Below are positions 1-5,123 of a DNA stretch of 5,154 nucleotides, one piece after another. This stretch comes from Methanocorpusculum sp. GTDB lineage: Archaea > Halobacteriota > Methanomicrobia > Methanomicrobiales > Methanocorpusculaceae. The stretch covers positions 1 to 5,154 of the forward strand of contig JAFZFW010000022.1 in NCBI GenBank assembly GCA_017555685.1. The letters are read 5' to 3'. The notes under the pieces are model-generated. The model was not told the DNA's origin. It was given only the letters and a program-made list of their open reading frames with translations, and ran no database searches. The position numbers were made by a program, and so were the translations under genes. Numbering within the stretch: the first letter of the stretch is position 1; each line of letters starts with the position of its first letter.

Positions 1-1
1 C

Positions 2-277
2 TCTGCACGCGAAATCCAGGTTACTATCACTGCATTCACTATCTCCCACGCAAGACTCTCCCAGGCACACGAAATCCGTGCAGCAATGGTCAAGACCGTC
101 GAAGACTTCGCAAAGGAAGCAGACTTCGAGTCCTTTACCTCCGCAATGCTCAAGGGCGAGCTCTCCAAGAAGATGTTCGAGGTTTGCAAACCGATTTTCC
201 CAGTCAAGAGAATCGAAGTTATCAAATCCGAGTCCGTCTCCTCTGCAGCAGACCGTGCAGCAGCATTAAGAAAATAA
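2..277 (+). CDS. rps3ae: 30S ribosomal protein eS1 (S3Ae), C-terminal part
   Basis: This is the last 91 residues of a protein whose 5' part lies outside the window; the frame is open from base 2 and ends at TAA 275-277. The visible part reads as an archaeal eS1/S3Ae C-terminus: a beta segment with TITAFT, a basic/polar stretch (SHARLSQAHEIRAAM), a helical acidic stretch (VKTVEDFAKEADFESF), then LKGELSKKMFEVCKPIFPVKRIEVIKSE, matching the family pattern of G-K/E-L-x-K-K-I-Y...K-x-I-Y-P-L-R-R-V-E-I-R-K-S-E. eS1 is a structural protein of the small ribosomal subunit on the platform near the mRNA exit. The tail after the conserved KSE motif is Ala/Ser-rich. The ATG at 86 is an internal methionine, not the start. 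Identification rests on recognition of the C-terminal motif only. Confidence 0.85.
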   Translation, partial: SAREIQVTITAFTISHARLSQAHEIRAAMVKTVEDFAKEADFESFTSAMLKGELSKKMFEVCKPIFPVKRIEVIKSESVSSAADRAAALRK

Positions 278-291
278 GACTACCAGTCTTT

Positions 292-311
292 CCGGGATTT
301 TCCCGGTTTTT
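292..311 (+). terminator. Terminator-like hairpin downstream of eS1
   Basis: A perfect 6-bp inverted repeat, CCGGGA (292-297) and TCCCGG (301-306) around a TTT loop, is followed directly by five T (307-311), with a second T-rich tract near 319-327. It sits 15 bases after the eS1 stop. Archaeal termination depends mainly on U-tracts, so the T-run is probably the active part and the hairpin a helper. Confidence 0.6.
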
Positions 312-334
312 ACCATTGTTCTTTTTCCCTATGT

Positions 335-357
335 CCGGCTTAGCCGGGCATAGCCGG
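335..357. repeat. Small GCCGG inverted/direct repeats in convergent spacer
   Basis: CCGGC (335-339) pairs with GCCGG (343-347) around a TTA loop. The 7-mer TAGCCGG occurs at 341-347 and again at 351-357, exactly 10 bases apart, so the left arm could pair with either copy. It lies in the middle of the 141-bp spacer between two convergent genes, between the two terminator-like hairpins. No function can be assigned; it may simply add to bidirectional termination. Confidence 0.4.
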
Positions 358-385
358 ATTAAGATGTCTGTTTTGTAATTTTATT

Positions 386-413
386 AAAAAAAAAGACTGA
401 GGAAAGATTCCTC
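386..413 (-). terminator. Terminator of the mevalonate-entry operon
   Basis: Read on the minus strand, a perfect 6-bp hairpin (plus-strand GAGGAA 399-404, loop AGA, TTCCTC 408-413) is followed after a few bases by nine consecutive T (plus-strand A-run 386-394). It begins 6 bases after the stop codon of the last gene of the operon (stop at 419-421). Hairpin plus U9 is a strong intrinsic-type signal, and it faces the eS1 terminator, giving back-to-back termination. Confidence 0.7.
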
Positions 414-418
414 TTTGA

Positions 419-811
419 TTATTCGTCCGGAACGAACTTGGTTCCGTAGTGAATAACGCCGTCTGTTCCGTCCTCATCGAGTACACGGAATACGGATCTT
501 ACCGGCATGCCGATGTAAACCTCATCCGGCTCGCAGACGATATGCGTCGTCATGCGTGCGCCTTCCTCGAGTTCGATGATTGCTAAGACGTACGGCTTCT
601 GGTCAGAGTACTGGTCGCTTGCGGAGTGTACAACAGAGAAGGTCAGCACCTTTCCCTTTCCGGAAAGCTGAATCTCCTGCAGGTCTCCTCCTCTTCTGCA
701 GTGCGGGCAGAATGCTCTTGGCGGGAAGAACACATCTCCGCAGGTGTTGCATTTTGTTCCGACCAGATTGTATCTCTGCGGAATCCGTCTCCAGAATCTT
801 GCGACTGTCAT
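419..811 (-). CDS. DUF35 Zn-ribbon/OB-fold protein of the thiolase/HMG-CoA synthase complex
   Basis: Predicted 130-residue protein. After the N-terminal helix ([16 protein letters not shown]), a rubredoxin-like zinc ribbon is visible with Cys21, Cys24, Cys35 and Cys38 (two CxxC pairs, CNTC and CPHC) and the typical FFPPR between them. An OB-fold domain follows from about residue 45, with the SGKGKVLTF strand (50-58) and an IELEEGARM strand (79-87). This is the DUF35/COG1545 family. In characterised archaeal complexes this small protein bridges acetoacetyl-CoA thiolase and HMG-CoA synthase; it is not itself the catalyst. Gene order directly after the thiolase supports that role rather than an unrelated acyl-CoA-binding one. 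Start choice: an ATG at 817 is also in frame (two residues longer), but GGAGGG at 824-819 is only 1 base from that ATG and 7 bases from the ATG at 811, so 811 is preferred. Its start overlaps the thiolase stop as TGATG. Confidence 0.93.
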   Translation of the reverse strand: MTVARFWRRIPQRYNLVGTKCNTCGDVFFPPRAFCPHCRRGGDLQEIQLSGKGKVLTFSVVHSASDQYSDQKPYVLAIIELEEGARMTTHIVCEPDEVYIGMPVRSVFRVLDEDGTDGVIHYGTKFVPDE

Positions 812-1977
812 CAGCATGCCCTCCGGAAGATGTGACTCACCACAGTAGCACCGGTTCCGCCCACATTCTGCGTCATACCAACCTCAGCACCATCGACCTG
901 ACGGCGTCCGGCTTCGCCTCTGAGCTGCTGGACGACTTCCCAGACCTGTTTGATACCGGTAGCACCGACCGGGTGACCGCATGCCTTCAGACCGCCGGAG
1001 GTGTTTACCGGCAGTTTTCCGCCAATCTGTGTCTCACCCTCTGCAGTAAACTTGCCTGCAGTTCCCTTCGGAACAAATCCGAGGTCTTCAATGGCACAGA
1101 GTTCTGCAATCGTGAAACAGTCGTGCACTTCGACAAAGTCGATGTCCTTTCTCTCCAGCTTTGCCTGTGCGAAAGCCTTGTTTCCGGCGGCAACGGTTGC
1201 CCCCATCGTAGAGAAGTCCGGTCTGTCGTGCAGAGCAATAGTATCTCCTGCCTGTGCGGATGCTAAGACGGTAATCGGGGTGTCACAGAACTCGCGTGCC
1301 TTCTCTAACGAGCAGACCACAACGGCTGCAGCTCCGTCGGAAACCGGCGAGCAGTCGAAGAGTCTGAGAGGTGAGGCAACCATTGTCGAGTTCATCACCG
1401 TAGACTGGGAAATCTCGTTCTGGAAGTGTGCGAACGGATTTCTTGCACCGTGATAATGGTTCTTTACTGCAACCTGTGCTAACTCCTCGCGGGTTAAGCC
1501 GTACTTATTCATGTAGTCACAGGCAATCATTGCATAGAGACCGGGGAAGGTTGCGCCGGCAAAGCTTTCCCACTCGCGGTCGGCAGCGCCTGCTAAGACA
1601 TCGGTTGCGTCTCCGACATCGGTCATCTTCTCGACACCTGCAGCGATTACAATATCAGACATTCCGGATGCCACAGCGGCAACTGCCTGGCGGAATGCAA
1701 GACCGCCGGATGCACATGCTGCCTCAACACGGGTTGCCGGAACATGCAGATCTCCGCCGAGACCGACGTAGTCTGCGACTAATGCACCAACGTGCTCCTG
1801 TCCGATAAACCGTCCTGCCGACATCGAACCGACAAAGAGGGCATCAATCTGTTCGCCGGAAACGTTTGCATCCTCAAGTGCTGCAACTCCTGCTTCGGTA
1901 CACAGTTCACGAAGAGATGCGTCCCAGCGTTCGCCGAACTTTGTCATTCCGGCGCCAATTACTGCTACTTCTACCAT
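811..1977 (-). CDS. Archaeal acetoacetyl-CoA thiolase (acetyl-CoA C-acetyltransferase)
   Basis: 388-residue, full-length thiolase of the archaeal/SCP2-like group (COG0183). It condenses two acetyl-CoA to acetoacetyl-CoA in the cytoplasm, the first step of the mevalonate route to isoprenoid lipids. Visible landmarks: N-terminal [13 protein letters not shown] (4-16), nucleophile loop EAACASGG with Cys88, the [11 protein letters not shown] segment (208-218), the EVHDCFT motif (283-289, His285) and the C-terminal [17 protein letters not shown] (325-341) with Cys333 and His335; [10 protein letters not shown] (369-378) closes the fold. All catalytic positions expected for the family are present. 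The ATG at 1977 is chosen because the conserved VAVIGAG strand begins right after it. It starts 6 bases after the HMG-CoA synthase stop, with GAGGG overlapping that stop but only 3 bases from the ATG, an unusually short spacing that suggests re-initiation by terminating ribosomes. In archaea thiolase alone is thermodynamically unfavourable; complex formation with the synthase pulls the reaction forward. Confidence 0.96.
   Translation of the reverse strand: MVEVAVIGAGMTKFGERWDASLRELCTEAGVAALEDANVSGEQIDALFVGSMSAGRFIGQEHVGALVADYVGLGGDLHVPATRVEAACASGGLAFRQAVAAVASGMSDIVIAAGVEKMTDVGDATDVLAGAADREWESFAGATFPGLYAMIACDYMNKYGLTREELAQVAVKNHYHGARNPFAHFQNEISQSTVMNSTMVASPLRLFDCSPVSDGAAAVVVCSLEKAREFCDTPITVLASAQAGDTIALHDRPDFSTMGATVAAGNKAFAQAKLERKDIDFVEVHDCFTIAELCAIEDLGFVPKGTAGKFTAEGETQIGGKLPVNTSGGLKACGHPVGATGIKQVWEVVQQLRGEAGRRQVDGAEVGMTQNVGGTGATVVSHIFRRAC
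819..824 (-). promoter_or_regulatory. Shine-Dalgarno site of the DUF35 gene
   Basis: On the minus strand GGAGGG lies inside the last codons of the thiolase gene. Its spacing of 7 bases to the ATG at 811, against 1 base to the ATG at 817, decides the start. The site inside the upstream gene and the TGATG junction suggest translational coupling that keeps the partners in ratio. Confidence 0.7.
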
Positions 1978-1983
1978 TTTCCC

Positions 1984-3027
1984 TCACACCTTAATTTTTC
2001 CTTTGTGGCGTGCATACACCGCATAGTCAAGGTATTTCTTCTTCGCAAGCATCGACTCAACAGACGGTGCTTTGCTTCTGTCAATCTTGTCGAGGATTGC
2101 CTCGGTGACGGTGATGTCGAATGCGTCAGATCCGGCTCCGCTTCCGTAGCTGGTGACAAAGATTCTGTCTCCCGGTTTTGCGACATCCAAGACTGCTGCA
2201 AGTCCTAACGGAACTGCACCGCTGTAGGTGTTTCCAAGTCTTGGTGCAAGCAGTCCGGTCTTAATCTGTTCAGGTGTGAATCCGAGGGTTTTTGCTGCCT
2301 TCTGCGGGAACTTTGCGTTCGGCTGGTGGAAGACTGCGTAGTCATAGTCGGACGGACGGGTGCCCCGGCGTTCCATCATCATGGCTGCTGCGGATTCGAC
2401 ATGCTTGAAGTATCCCGGCTCACCGGAGAATCTTCCGCCGTGACGCGGGTAGTCCTCTCCTTCGCGTCTCCAGAAGTCCGGCGTGTCGCTGGTAAACGAA
2501 CAGGTGTCGTTGATTTCTGCAATCGGATCATCGTTTCCGATAACGTATGCAGCCCCTCCTGCTGCTGCGGTGTACTCTAATGCGTCTCCCGGTGCTCCCT
2601 GAGCGGTGTCTGCGCCGATTGCGACAGAGTATTTCATCATGCCGGATGCAACAAGACCCATACTGGTCTGGATGGCAGCAGTTCCTGCTTTGCAGGCGAA
2701 CTCGTAGTCTGCGGCGGTCATGACCGGTGTTGCACCGATTGCTTCGCCGACGGTTACTGCAGTCGGCTTTACTGCATACGGGTGGGATTCAGATCCGACA
2801 TAGACTGCACGAATCTCTGAGACATCCACAGCGCGGCGTGCAAGTGCGGCGCGGGCTGCTTCGACGGCAAACGTTGCGGTGTTCTCGTCGTAATCCGGGA
2901 CGGCCTTTTCGAATACGCCAAGACCGCCGGAAATCTCCGCGGCGTTTGCTCCCCACACGCGGGCGATTTCTTCAACTTTTATTCTATAGCGGGGAATGTA
3001 TGCCCCATAGGTTATGATACCTACCAT
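1984..3027 (-). CDS. Hydroxymethylglutaryl-CoA synthase, archaeal type
   Basis: 347-residue, full-length HMG-CoA synthase of the archaeal family (COG3425). It joins acetyl-CoA and acetoacetyl-CoA to HMG-CoA, which HMG-CoA reductase (not in the window) turns into mevalonate. The catalytic triad is visible: Glu80 in VGSES, nucleophile Cys112 in YEFACKAGT, and His234 in [10 protein letters not shown]. Other family signatures are [14 protein letters not shown] (3-16), the [16 protein letters not shown] segment (149-164), [16 protein letters not shown] (265-280) and [11 protein letters not shown] (293-303). The ATG at 3027 is preferred: the protein begins exactly at the conserved [15 protein letters not shown], and GAGG (3039-3036) lies 8 bases upstream. 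The start overlaps the regulator stop by 7 bases (ATGGTAG), so it is translated from the same message. The adjacent thiolase and DUF35 genes complete the known channelling complex in which both enzymes share one CoA site. Confidence 0.97.
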   Translation of the reverse strand: MVGIITYGAYIPRYRIKVEEIARVWGANAAEISGGLGVFEKAVPDYDENTATFAVEAARAALARRAVDVSEIRAVYVGSESHPYAVKPTAVTVGEAIGATPVMTAADYEFACKAGTAAIQTSMGLVASGMMKYSVAIGADTAQGAPGDALEYTAAAGGAAYVIGNDDPIAEINDTCSFTSDTPDFWRREGEDYPRHGGRFSGEPGYFKHVESAAAMMMERRGTRPSDYDYAVFHQPNAKFPQKAAKTLGFTPEQIKTGLLAPRLGNTYSGAVPLGLAAVLDVAKPGDRIFVTSYGSGAGSDAFDITVTEAILDKIDRSKAPSVESMLAKKKYLDYAVYARHKGKIKV

Positions 3028-3731
3028 TTTGCTTTCCTCAGTCTGCTGATGATGTCCTGTACGCTCAACGGGGTACAGAGGACGGTGATATGGTCTTTTT
3101 CGGCTAAGAGTTTCACTAACGGGTGCACTTTGTCCGGAGTAACCCCTTGCAGAATTACGTATGGCGGTTTAAACGGCGTAACACGGATGGCAATCATTGG
3201 GGATTTGCCGGATGATACGTCGGTGAATATGAGTGCACGCTCAGTGCTCCAGCCGTAAATGCGGTTAAACTCACTGGGTGAGAGGTTGATGATTGCATTT
3301 AAGCTGTTGACAACGGTGTATCCGAAGATCTGTGAACTTAAGTCACCGCAGATGGTTTCGCATTCGATGATTTCGGAGAGTTCCGTTATCGGCACTGATG
3401 CGGCGAAGTCATGAATGTCATAGATGACTTCGTCGTCATAGTTGGAAAACAGGAGCTTTCCATATTTTTTGATGAACTTCCCGCCGTTTTCTTCGTCAAT
3501 ATCTAAGATGCTGTCGACGATTTTTCCGACAACACCGGTTCCCGGACTCTTTCTTCTTCCGCTTTCGTAGTCGCTGACAACTGAAGGCGATACCCCGAGG
3601 TATTCAGCAAGAGCACTGGGGGGAATCTGGAAGCTTGTCCGCCACTTTTTCAGTGCTTTTCCCGGTGAGTCTGAGAGAGTTATTTCGCCTGCCATCTTTT
3701 CGGCAAGCTGCTGACGCAGTCCCGGCTTCAT
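3021..3731 (-). CDS. XRE-like HTH transcriptional regulator (COG1709-type), head of operon
   Basis: 236-residue predicted DNA-binding protein. Residues about 24-62 form a Cro/C1-type helix-turn-helix: [22 protein letters not shown], then the recognition helix [13 protein letters not shown] (48-60) followed by KSPG. Residues about 66-95 are a linker helix, and about 100-236 form a second, mixed alpha/beta domain with no motif I can assign (features include [28 protein letters not shown] and [20 protein letters not shown]). No membrane segment. The architecture fits the archaeal regulator family COG1709. From memory, homologs lie beside HMG-CoA synthase in other methanogens (not checked). Being first in the operon and overlapping the synthase start by 7 bases, it is a candidate regulator of mevalonate entry and probably of itself; the C-terminal domain may be a ligand sensor, but that is inference. 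ATG 3731 is favoured because it lies about 26 bases from a TATA-like box; M13 is an alternative. Confidence 0.88.
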   Translation of the reverse strand: MKPGLRQQLAEKMAGEITLSDSPGKALKKWRTSFQIPPSALAEYLGVSPSVVSDYESGRRKSPGTGVVGKIVDSILDIDEENGGKFIKKYGKLLFSNYDDEVIYDIHDFAASVPITELSEIIECETICGDLSSQIFGYTVVNSLNAIINLSPSEFNRIYGWSTERALIFTDVSSGKSPMIAIRVTPFKPPYVILQGVTPDKVHPLVKLLAEKDHITVLCTPLSVQDIISRLRKAKW

Positions 3732-3745
3732 ACACTATATTGTAT
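3730..3745. promoter_or_regulatory. Candidate operator: near-palindrome at the regulator start
   Basis: ATACACTATATTGTAT has arms ATACA and TGTAT and an almost symmetric core; 14 of 16 positions are self-complementary. It covers the predicted transcription start and the first two bases of the regulator ATG. A dimeric HTH protein bound here would block initiation, so autoregulation by the XRE-like protein, or control by the divergent HTH-riboflavin kinase, is plausible. Function is inferred from position and symmetry only. Confidence 0.45.
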
Positions 3746-3756
3746 TTCGTTACCTG

Positions 3757-3763
3757 CATAAAA
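3757..3763 (-). promoter_or_regulatory. TATA-like box for the regulator/mevalonate operon
   Basis: On the minus strand TTTTATG is separated from the ATG at 3731 by 25 bases, the archaeal TATA-to-start distance, implying a leaderless or nearly leaderless transcript; no Shine-Dalgarno site is evident before this ATG. No convincing BRE is seen upstream. Read on the plus strand the same bases (CATAAAA) lie about 26 bases before a TTG at 3786, so the box could also serve the divergent gene. Confidence 0.45.
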
Positions 3764-3813
3764 GGCTGGCTGTCGATTTCGCATATTGACGAAAGAGATT
3801 CAATGTGAACTCA

Positions 3814-3819
3814 TATATA
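3814..3819 (+). promoter_or_regulatory. TATA box for the riboflavin kinase gene
   Basis: TATATA is centred about 26 bases before the ATG at 3843. That is the archaeal TATA-to-transcription-start distance, so the mRNA would begin at or next to the ATG. This supports 3843 as the start and a leaderless message. No clear BRE is visible. Confidence 0.5.
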
Positions 3820-3842
3820 GCAAGCGGTACAATAATGGATTA

Positions 3843-4505
3843 ATGACATTAATTGACGCGGAAGATACTCTTTGTCTGCGTAAACTGGCTTCTCTTGGCG
3901 GAATTAAGGGGCCGGTTCGGATTTCGACGCAGGCATTAGGCGAGATGCTTGGAATCAGTCAGCAGACTGCCTCGCGCAGGCTTTTGTCTCTTGAGCGGTT
4001 AAAGCTGGTGACAAGAACTGCGGAGTCGAGCGGTCAGCATGTTCTGATTACGGCAGAAGGGGAGGAGCATCTGCGCCGCGAGTTTGCGGAGTACTGTAAG
4101 ATTTTCGATGATACGTCTGAGATTTATTCGATGAAGGGTGTTGTGGTTTCCGGTGTGGGCGAAGGCAGATATTATATGTCGATTTATTCGGAGAAGATTT
4201 CCGAGATTTGCGGTTTTACCCCCTATCCGGGTACGCTGAATGTGAAGCTGAATCCGCAGAGTATGCAGATTCGAAACCGCCTGGAGTCTTTGGAGTGGCA
4301 GATTATTCCGGGCTTTACTGATGAGCACCGGCAGTTTGGTGCTGTGCGCTGTCTGAAGTGTACGATTGGCGGTATTGCCTGTGCAATTGTTGCTCCTCTT
4401 AGAACTCATCATCCATCCGAGATTGTAGAGCTTATTTCCGGCGAGCGTCTCCGTGAGGCCTTGCAGGTGGAAGACGGTTCTGCAGTGGAGATTGTTATCT
4501 CCTAA
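3843..4505 (+). CDS. ribK: CTP-dependent riboflavin kinase fused to HTH domain (RibK/RbkR type)
   Basis: 220-residue two-domain protein. Residues about 5-75 form a winged HTH of MarR-like type (AEDTLCLRKLASLGG, then ISTQALGEMLGISQQTASRRLLSLERLKLVTR). Residues about 97-220 are the archaeal riboflavin kinase fold, with the nucleotide loop VVSGVGEGRYYMS (101-113), GFTPYPGTLNVKL (124-136), APLRTHHPSEIVELIS (184-199) and LREALQVEDGSAVEIVI (203-219). Archaeal RibK makes FMN from riboflavin using CTP rather than ATP. HTH-fused forms (RbkR) in archaea have been shown to act also as transcription factors for riboflavin genes. All kinase motifs I expect are present, so it should be active. Start: an in-frame TTG at 3786 would add 19 residues, but the HTH domain begins just after the ATG at 3843 and a TATA box lies 26 bases before it, so 3843 is preferred. 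It is transcribed divergently from the mevalonate operon. Confidence 0.93.
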   Translation: MTLIDAEDTLCLRKLASLGGIKGPVRISTQALGEMLGISQQTASRRLLSLERLKLVTRTAESSGQHVLITAEGEEHLRREFAEYCKIFDDTSEIYSMKGVVVSGVGEGRYYMSIYSEKISEICGFTPYPGTLNVKLNPQSMQIRNRLESLEWQIIPGFTDEHRQFGAVRCLKCTIGGIACAIVAPLRTHHPSEIVELISGERLREALQVEDGSAVEIVIS

Positions 4506-4522
4506 TTTTTTTTGTAGTTTTT
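4506..4522 (+). terminator. T-tract terminator after ribK
   Basis: Eight T follow the ribK stop codon directly (4506-4513), and five more occur at 4518-4522. There is no hairpin before the tract. Oligo-T tracts alone are sufficient for archaeal RNA polymerase termination, so this is a likely terminator. Confidence 0.6.
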
Positions 4523-4537
4523 GTGTGTTCTGGAGAG

Positions 4538-4629
4538 CCCGCCGGTGCGGCTGCTGATGGCGAGAGCCGAAGGCTCAAGCCTTGAGCAAGACCGAAGGGC
4601 TTGCGGTCGCGCCGCTCTATTCCGGCGGG
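4538..4629. repeat. Branched hairpin element, GC-rich
   Basis: An outer stem CCCGCCGG (4538-4545) with CCGGCGGG (4622-4629) encloses GCGGC (4547-4551) with GCCGC (4611-4615) and GCGA (4560-4563) with TCGC (4607-4610). Inside are the hairpin GAGCC-GAA-GGCTC (4564-4576), CTCAA-GCC-TTGAG (4574-4586) and GACCG (4590-4594) with CGGTC (4604-4608), the last ones partly mutually exclusive. CCGAAGG occurs twice (4567-4573, 4592-4598). Weak reading frames cross it on both strands, but they are arginine-rich and show no domain, so it is not coding. It may be a structured RNA, a processing/termination structure or a small palindromic repeat. The stretch 4630-4791 that follows is T-rich and I see nothing definable in it. 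Confidence 0.55.
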
Positions 4630-4791
4630 ACAATCTGAGGGTAGGGGTTCTTTTTCAGTTTTTGTTTGGGCAGTGTATGTTCTTTCGCTGTTTTTCCGTC
4701 GGGCTAAAAAAATCTGGTCGCTCCTTCGTCTTCGAAATCTCAACGCTTACCGCGTTTCGATTTCTGCAGACATCGGCGCACCCATCTTTAC

Positions 4792-5083
4792 ATGAAAACC
4801 TCTCGTATTCAATAATTCATCACGATACTATTGCCTTACTCGAAAAACACGAATCCACGCGAATCGACACGAATCGCGTGCCTATACACGGCTTCTTTTC
4901 CGGCTTATCGCCGGAAGCCGCGGCATGCGAGGGCGTTAGCGACCGTGCGGCAGTTCCGCGATAAGCGGAACATAACTGCCGGCTTTAGAGGTCGCGATTC
5001 GTGTTGATTCGCGTGGATTCGTGTTTCTCGAGTTAGGACAGAGATCCTGATTCACCGTAAATAAATCTAAAAGAGGTTTTCAT
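4792..5083. repeat. 292-bp imperfect palindrome with nested arms and mirrored hairpins
   Basis: The outermost arms are a perfect 12-bp inverted repeat (ATGAAAACCTCT 4792-4803, AGAGGTTTTCAT 5072-5083). Inside lies a 40-bp inverted repeat, 4839-4878 against 4993-5032, matching at 38 of 40 positions. Each arm holds three tandem 10-mers; on the left these are ACACGAATCC, ACGCGAATCG and ACACGAATCG (4847-4876). Between the arms are two hairpins: TTCCGGC-TTATC-GCCGGAA (4898-4916), extended by CGGC/GCCG with a 5-base bulge on its 5' side, and TTCCGC-GATAA-GCGGAA (4954-4970), extended by GGCAG/CTGCC with a 5-base bulge on its 3' side. The loops are reverse complements and the bulges mirror each other, so the entire unit is symmetric about position 4936. 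No transposase, no clear target-site duplication and no credible ORF are seen. It could be a MITE-like non-autonomous element, a protein-binding palindrome or a structured RNA. Confidence 0.75.
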
Positions 5084-5093
5084 CAGGTAGGCT

Positions 5094-5123
5094 TGAAGCG
5101 AAGCTTCGTGAGTGTTTTTTTTT
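5094..5123 (+). terminator. Hairpin plus T9 (terminator-like) near window end
   Basis: GAAGC-GAA-GCTTC (5094-5106) is a perfect 5-bp hairpin with a GAA triloop, followed by a short spacer and nine T (5115-5123). It looks like an intrinsic terminator for plus-strand transcription, yet no gene ends nearby; the nearest plus-strand gene stops about 590 bases upstream. It could end a non-coding transcript that contains the upstream palindrome. Bases 5124-5154 show nothing I can assign. Confidence 0.5.

Noticed and set aside
580..1266. 228-residue plus-strand open frame opposite the DUF35 and thiolase genes
   Set aside because: It is antisense to two well-conserved genes, its composition is Cys/Ser/Arg-rich and it shows no domain; it is a shadow frame.
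1428..1808. 126-residue plus-strand open frame opposite the thiolase gene
   Set aside because: Arg/His/Leu/Gln-rich antisense translation of the thiolase, with no motif and no ribosome-binding site evidence.
4495..4743. 82-residue minus-strand open frame overlapping the end of ribK
   Set aside because: Arg/Lys/Ser/Pro-rich product with no recognisable fold, overlapping the ribK stop and the branched hairpin element.
4521..4964. 147-residue plus-strand open frame after ribK
   Set aside because: It runs through the GC-rich hairpin unit and half of the palindrome; the sequence is compositionally mixed with no domain, and the inverted repeats explain the DNA better.
4847..5026. CRISPR array suggested by repeated CGAATC units
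   Set aside because: Units are contiguous 10-mers with no spacers and the two groups are inverted relative to each other, which is not a CRISPR layout; no cas gene is present.
4792..5083. Complete insertion sequence
   Set aside because: There are terminal inverted repeats but no transposase frame within 292 bp and no clear target-site duplication at the flanks, so only a MITE-like possibility is kept.
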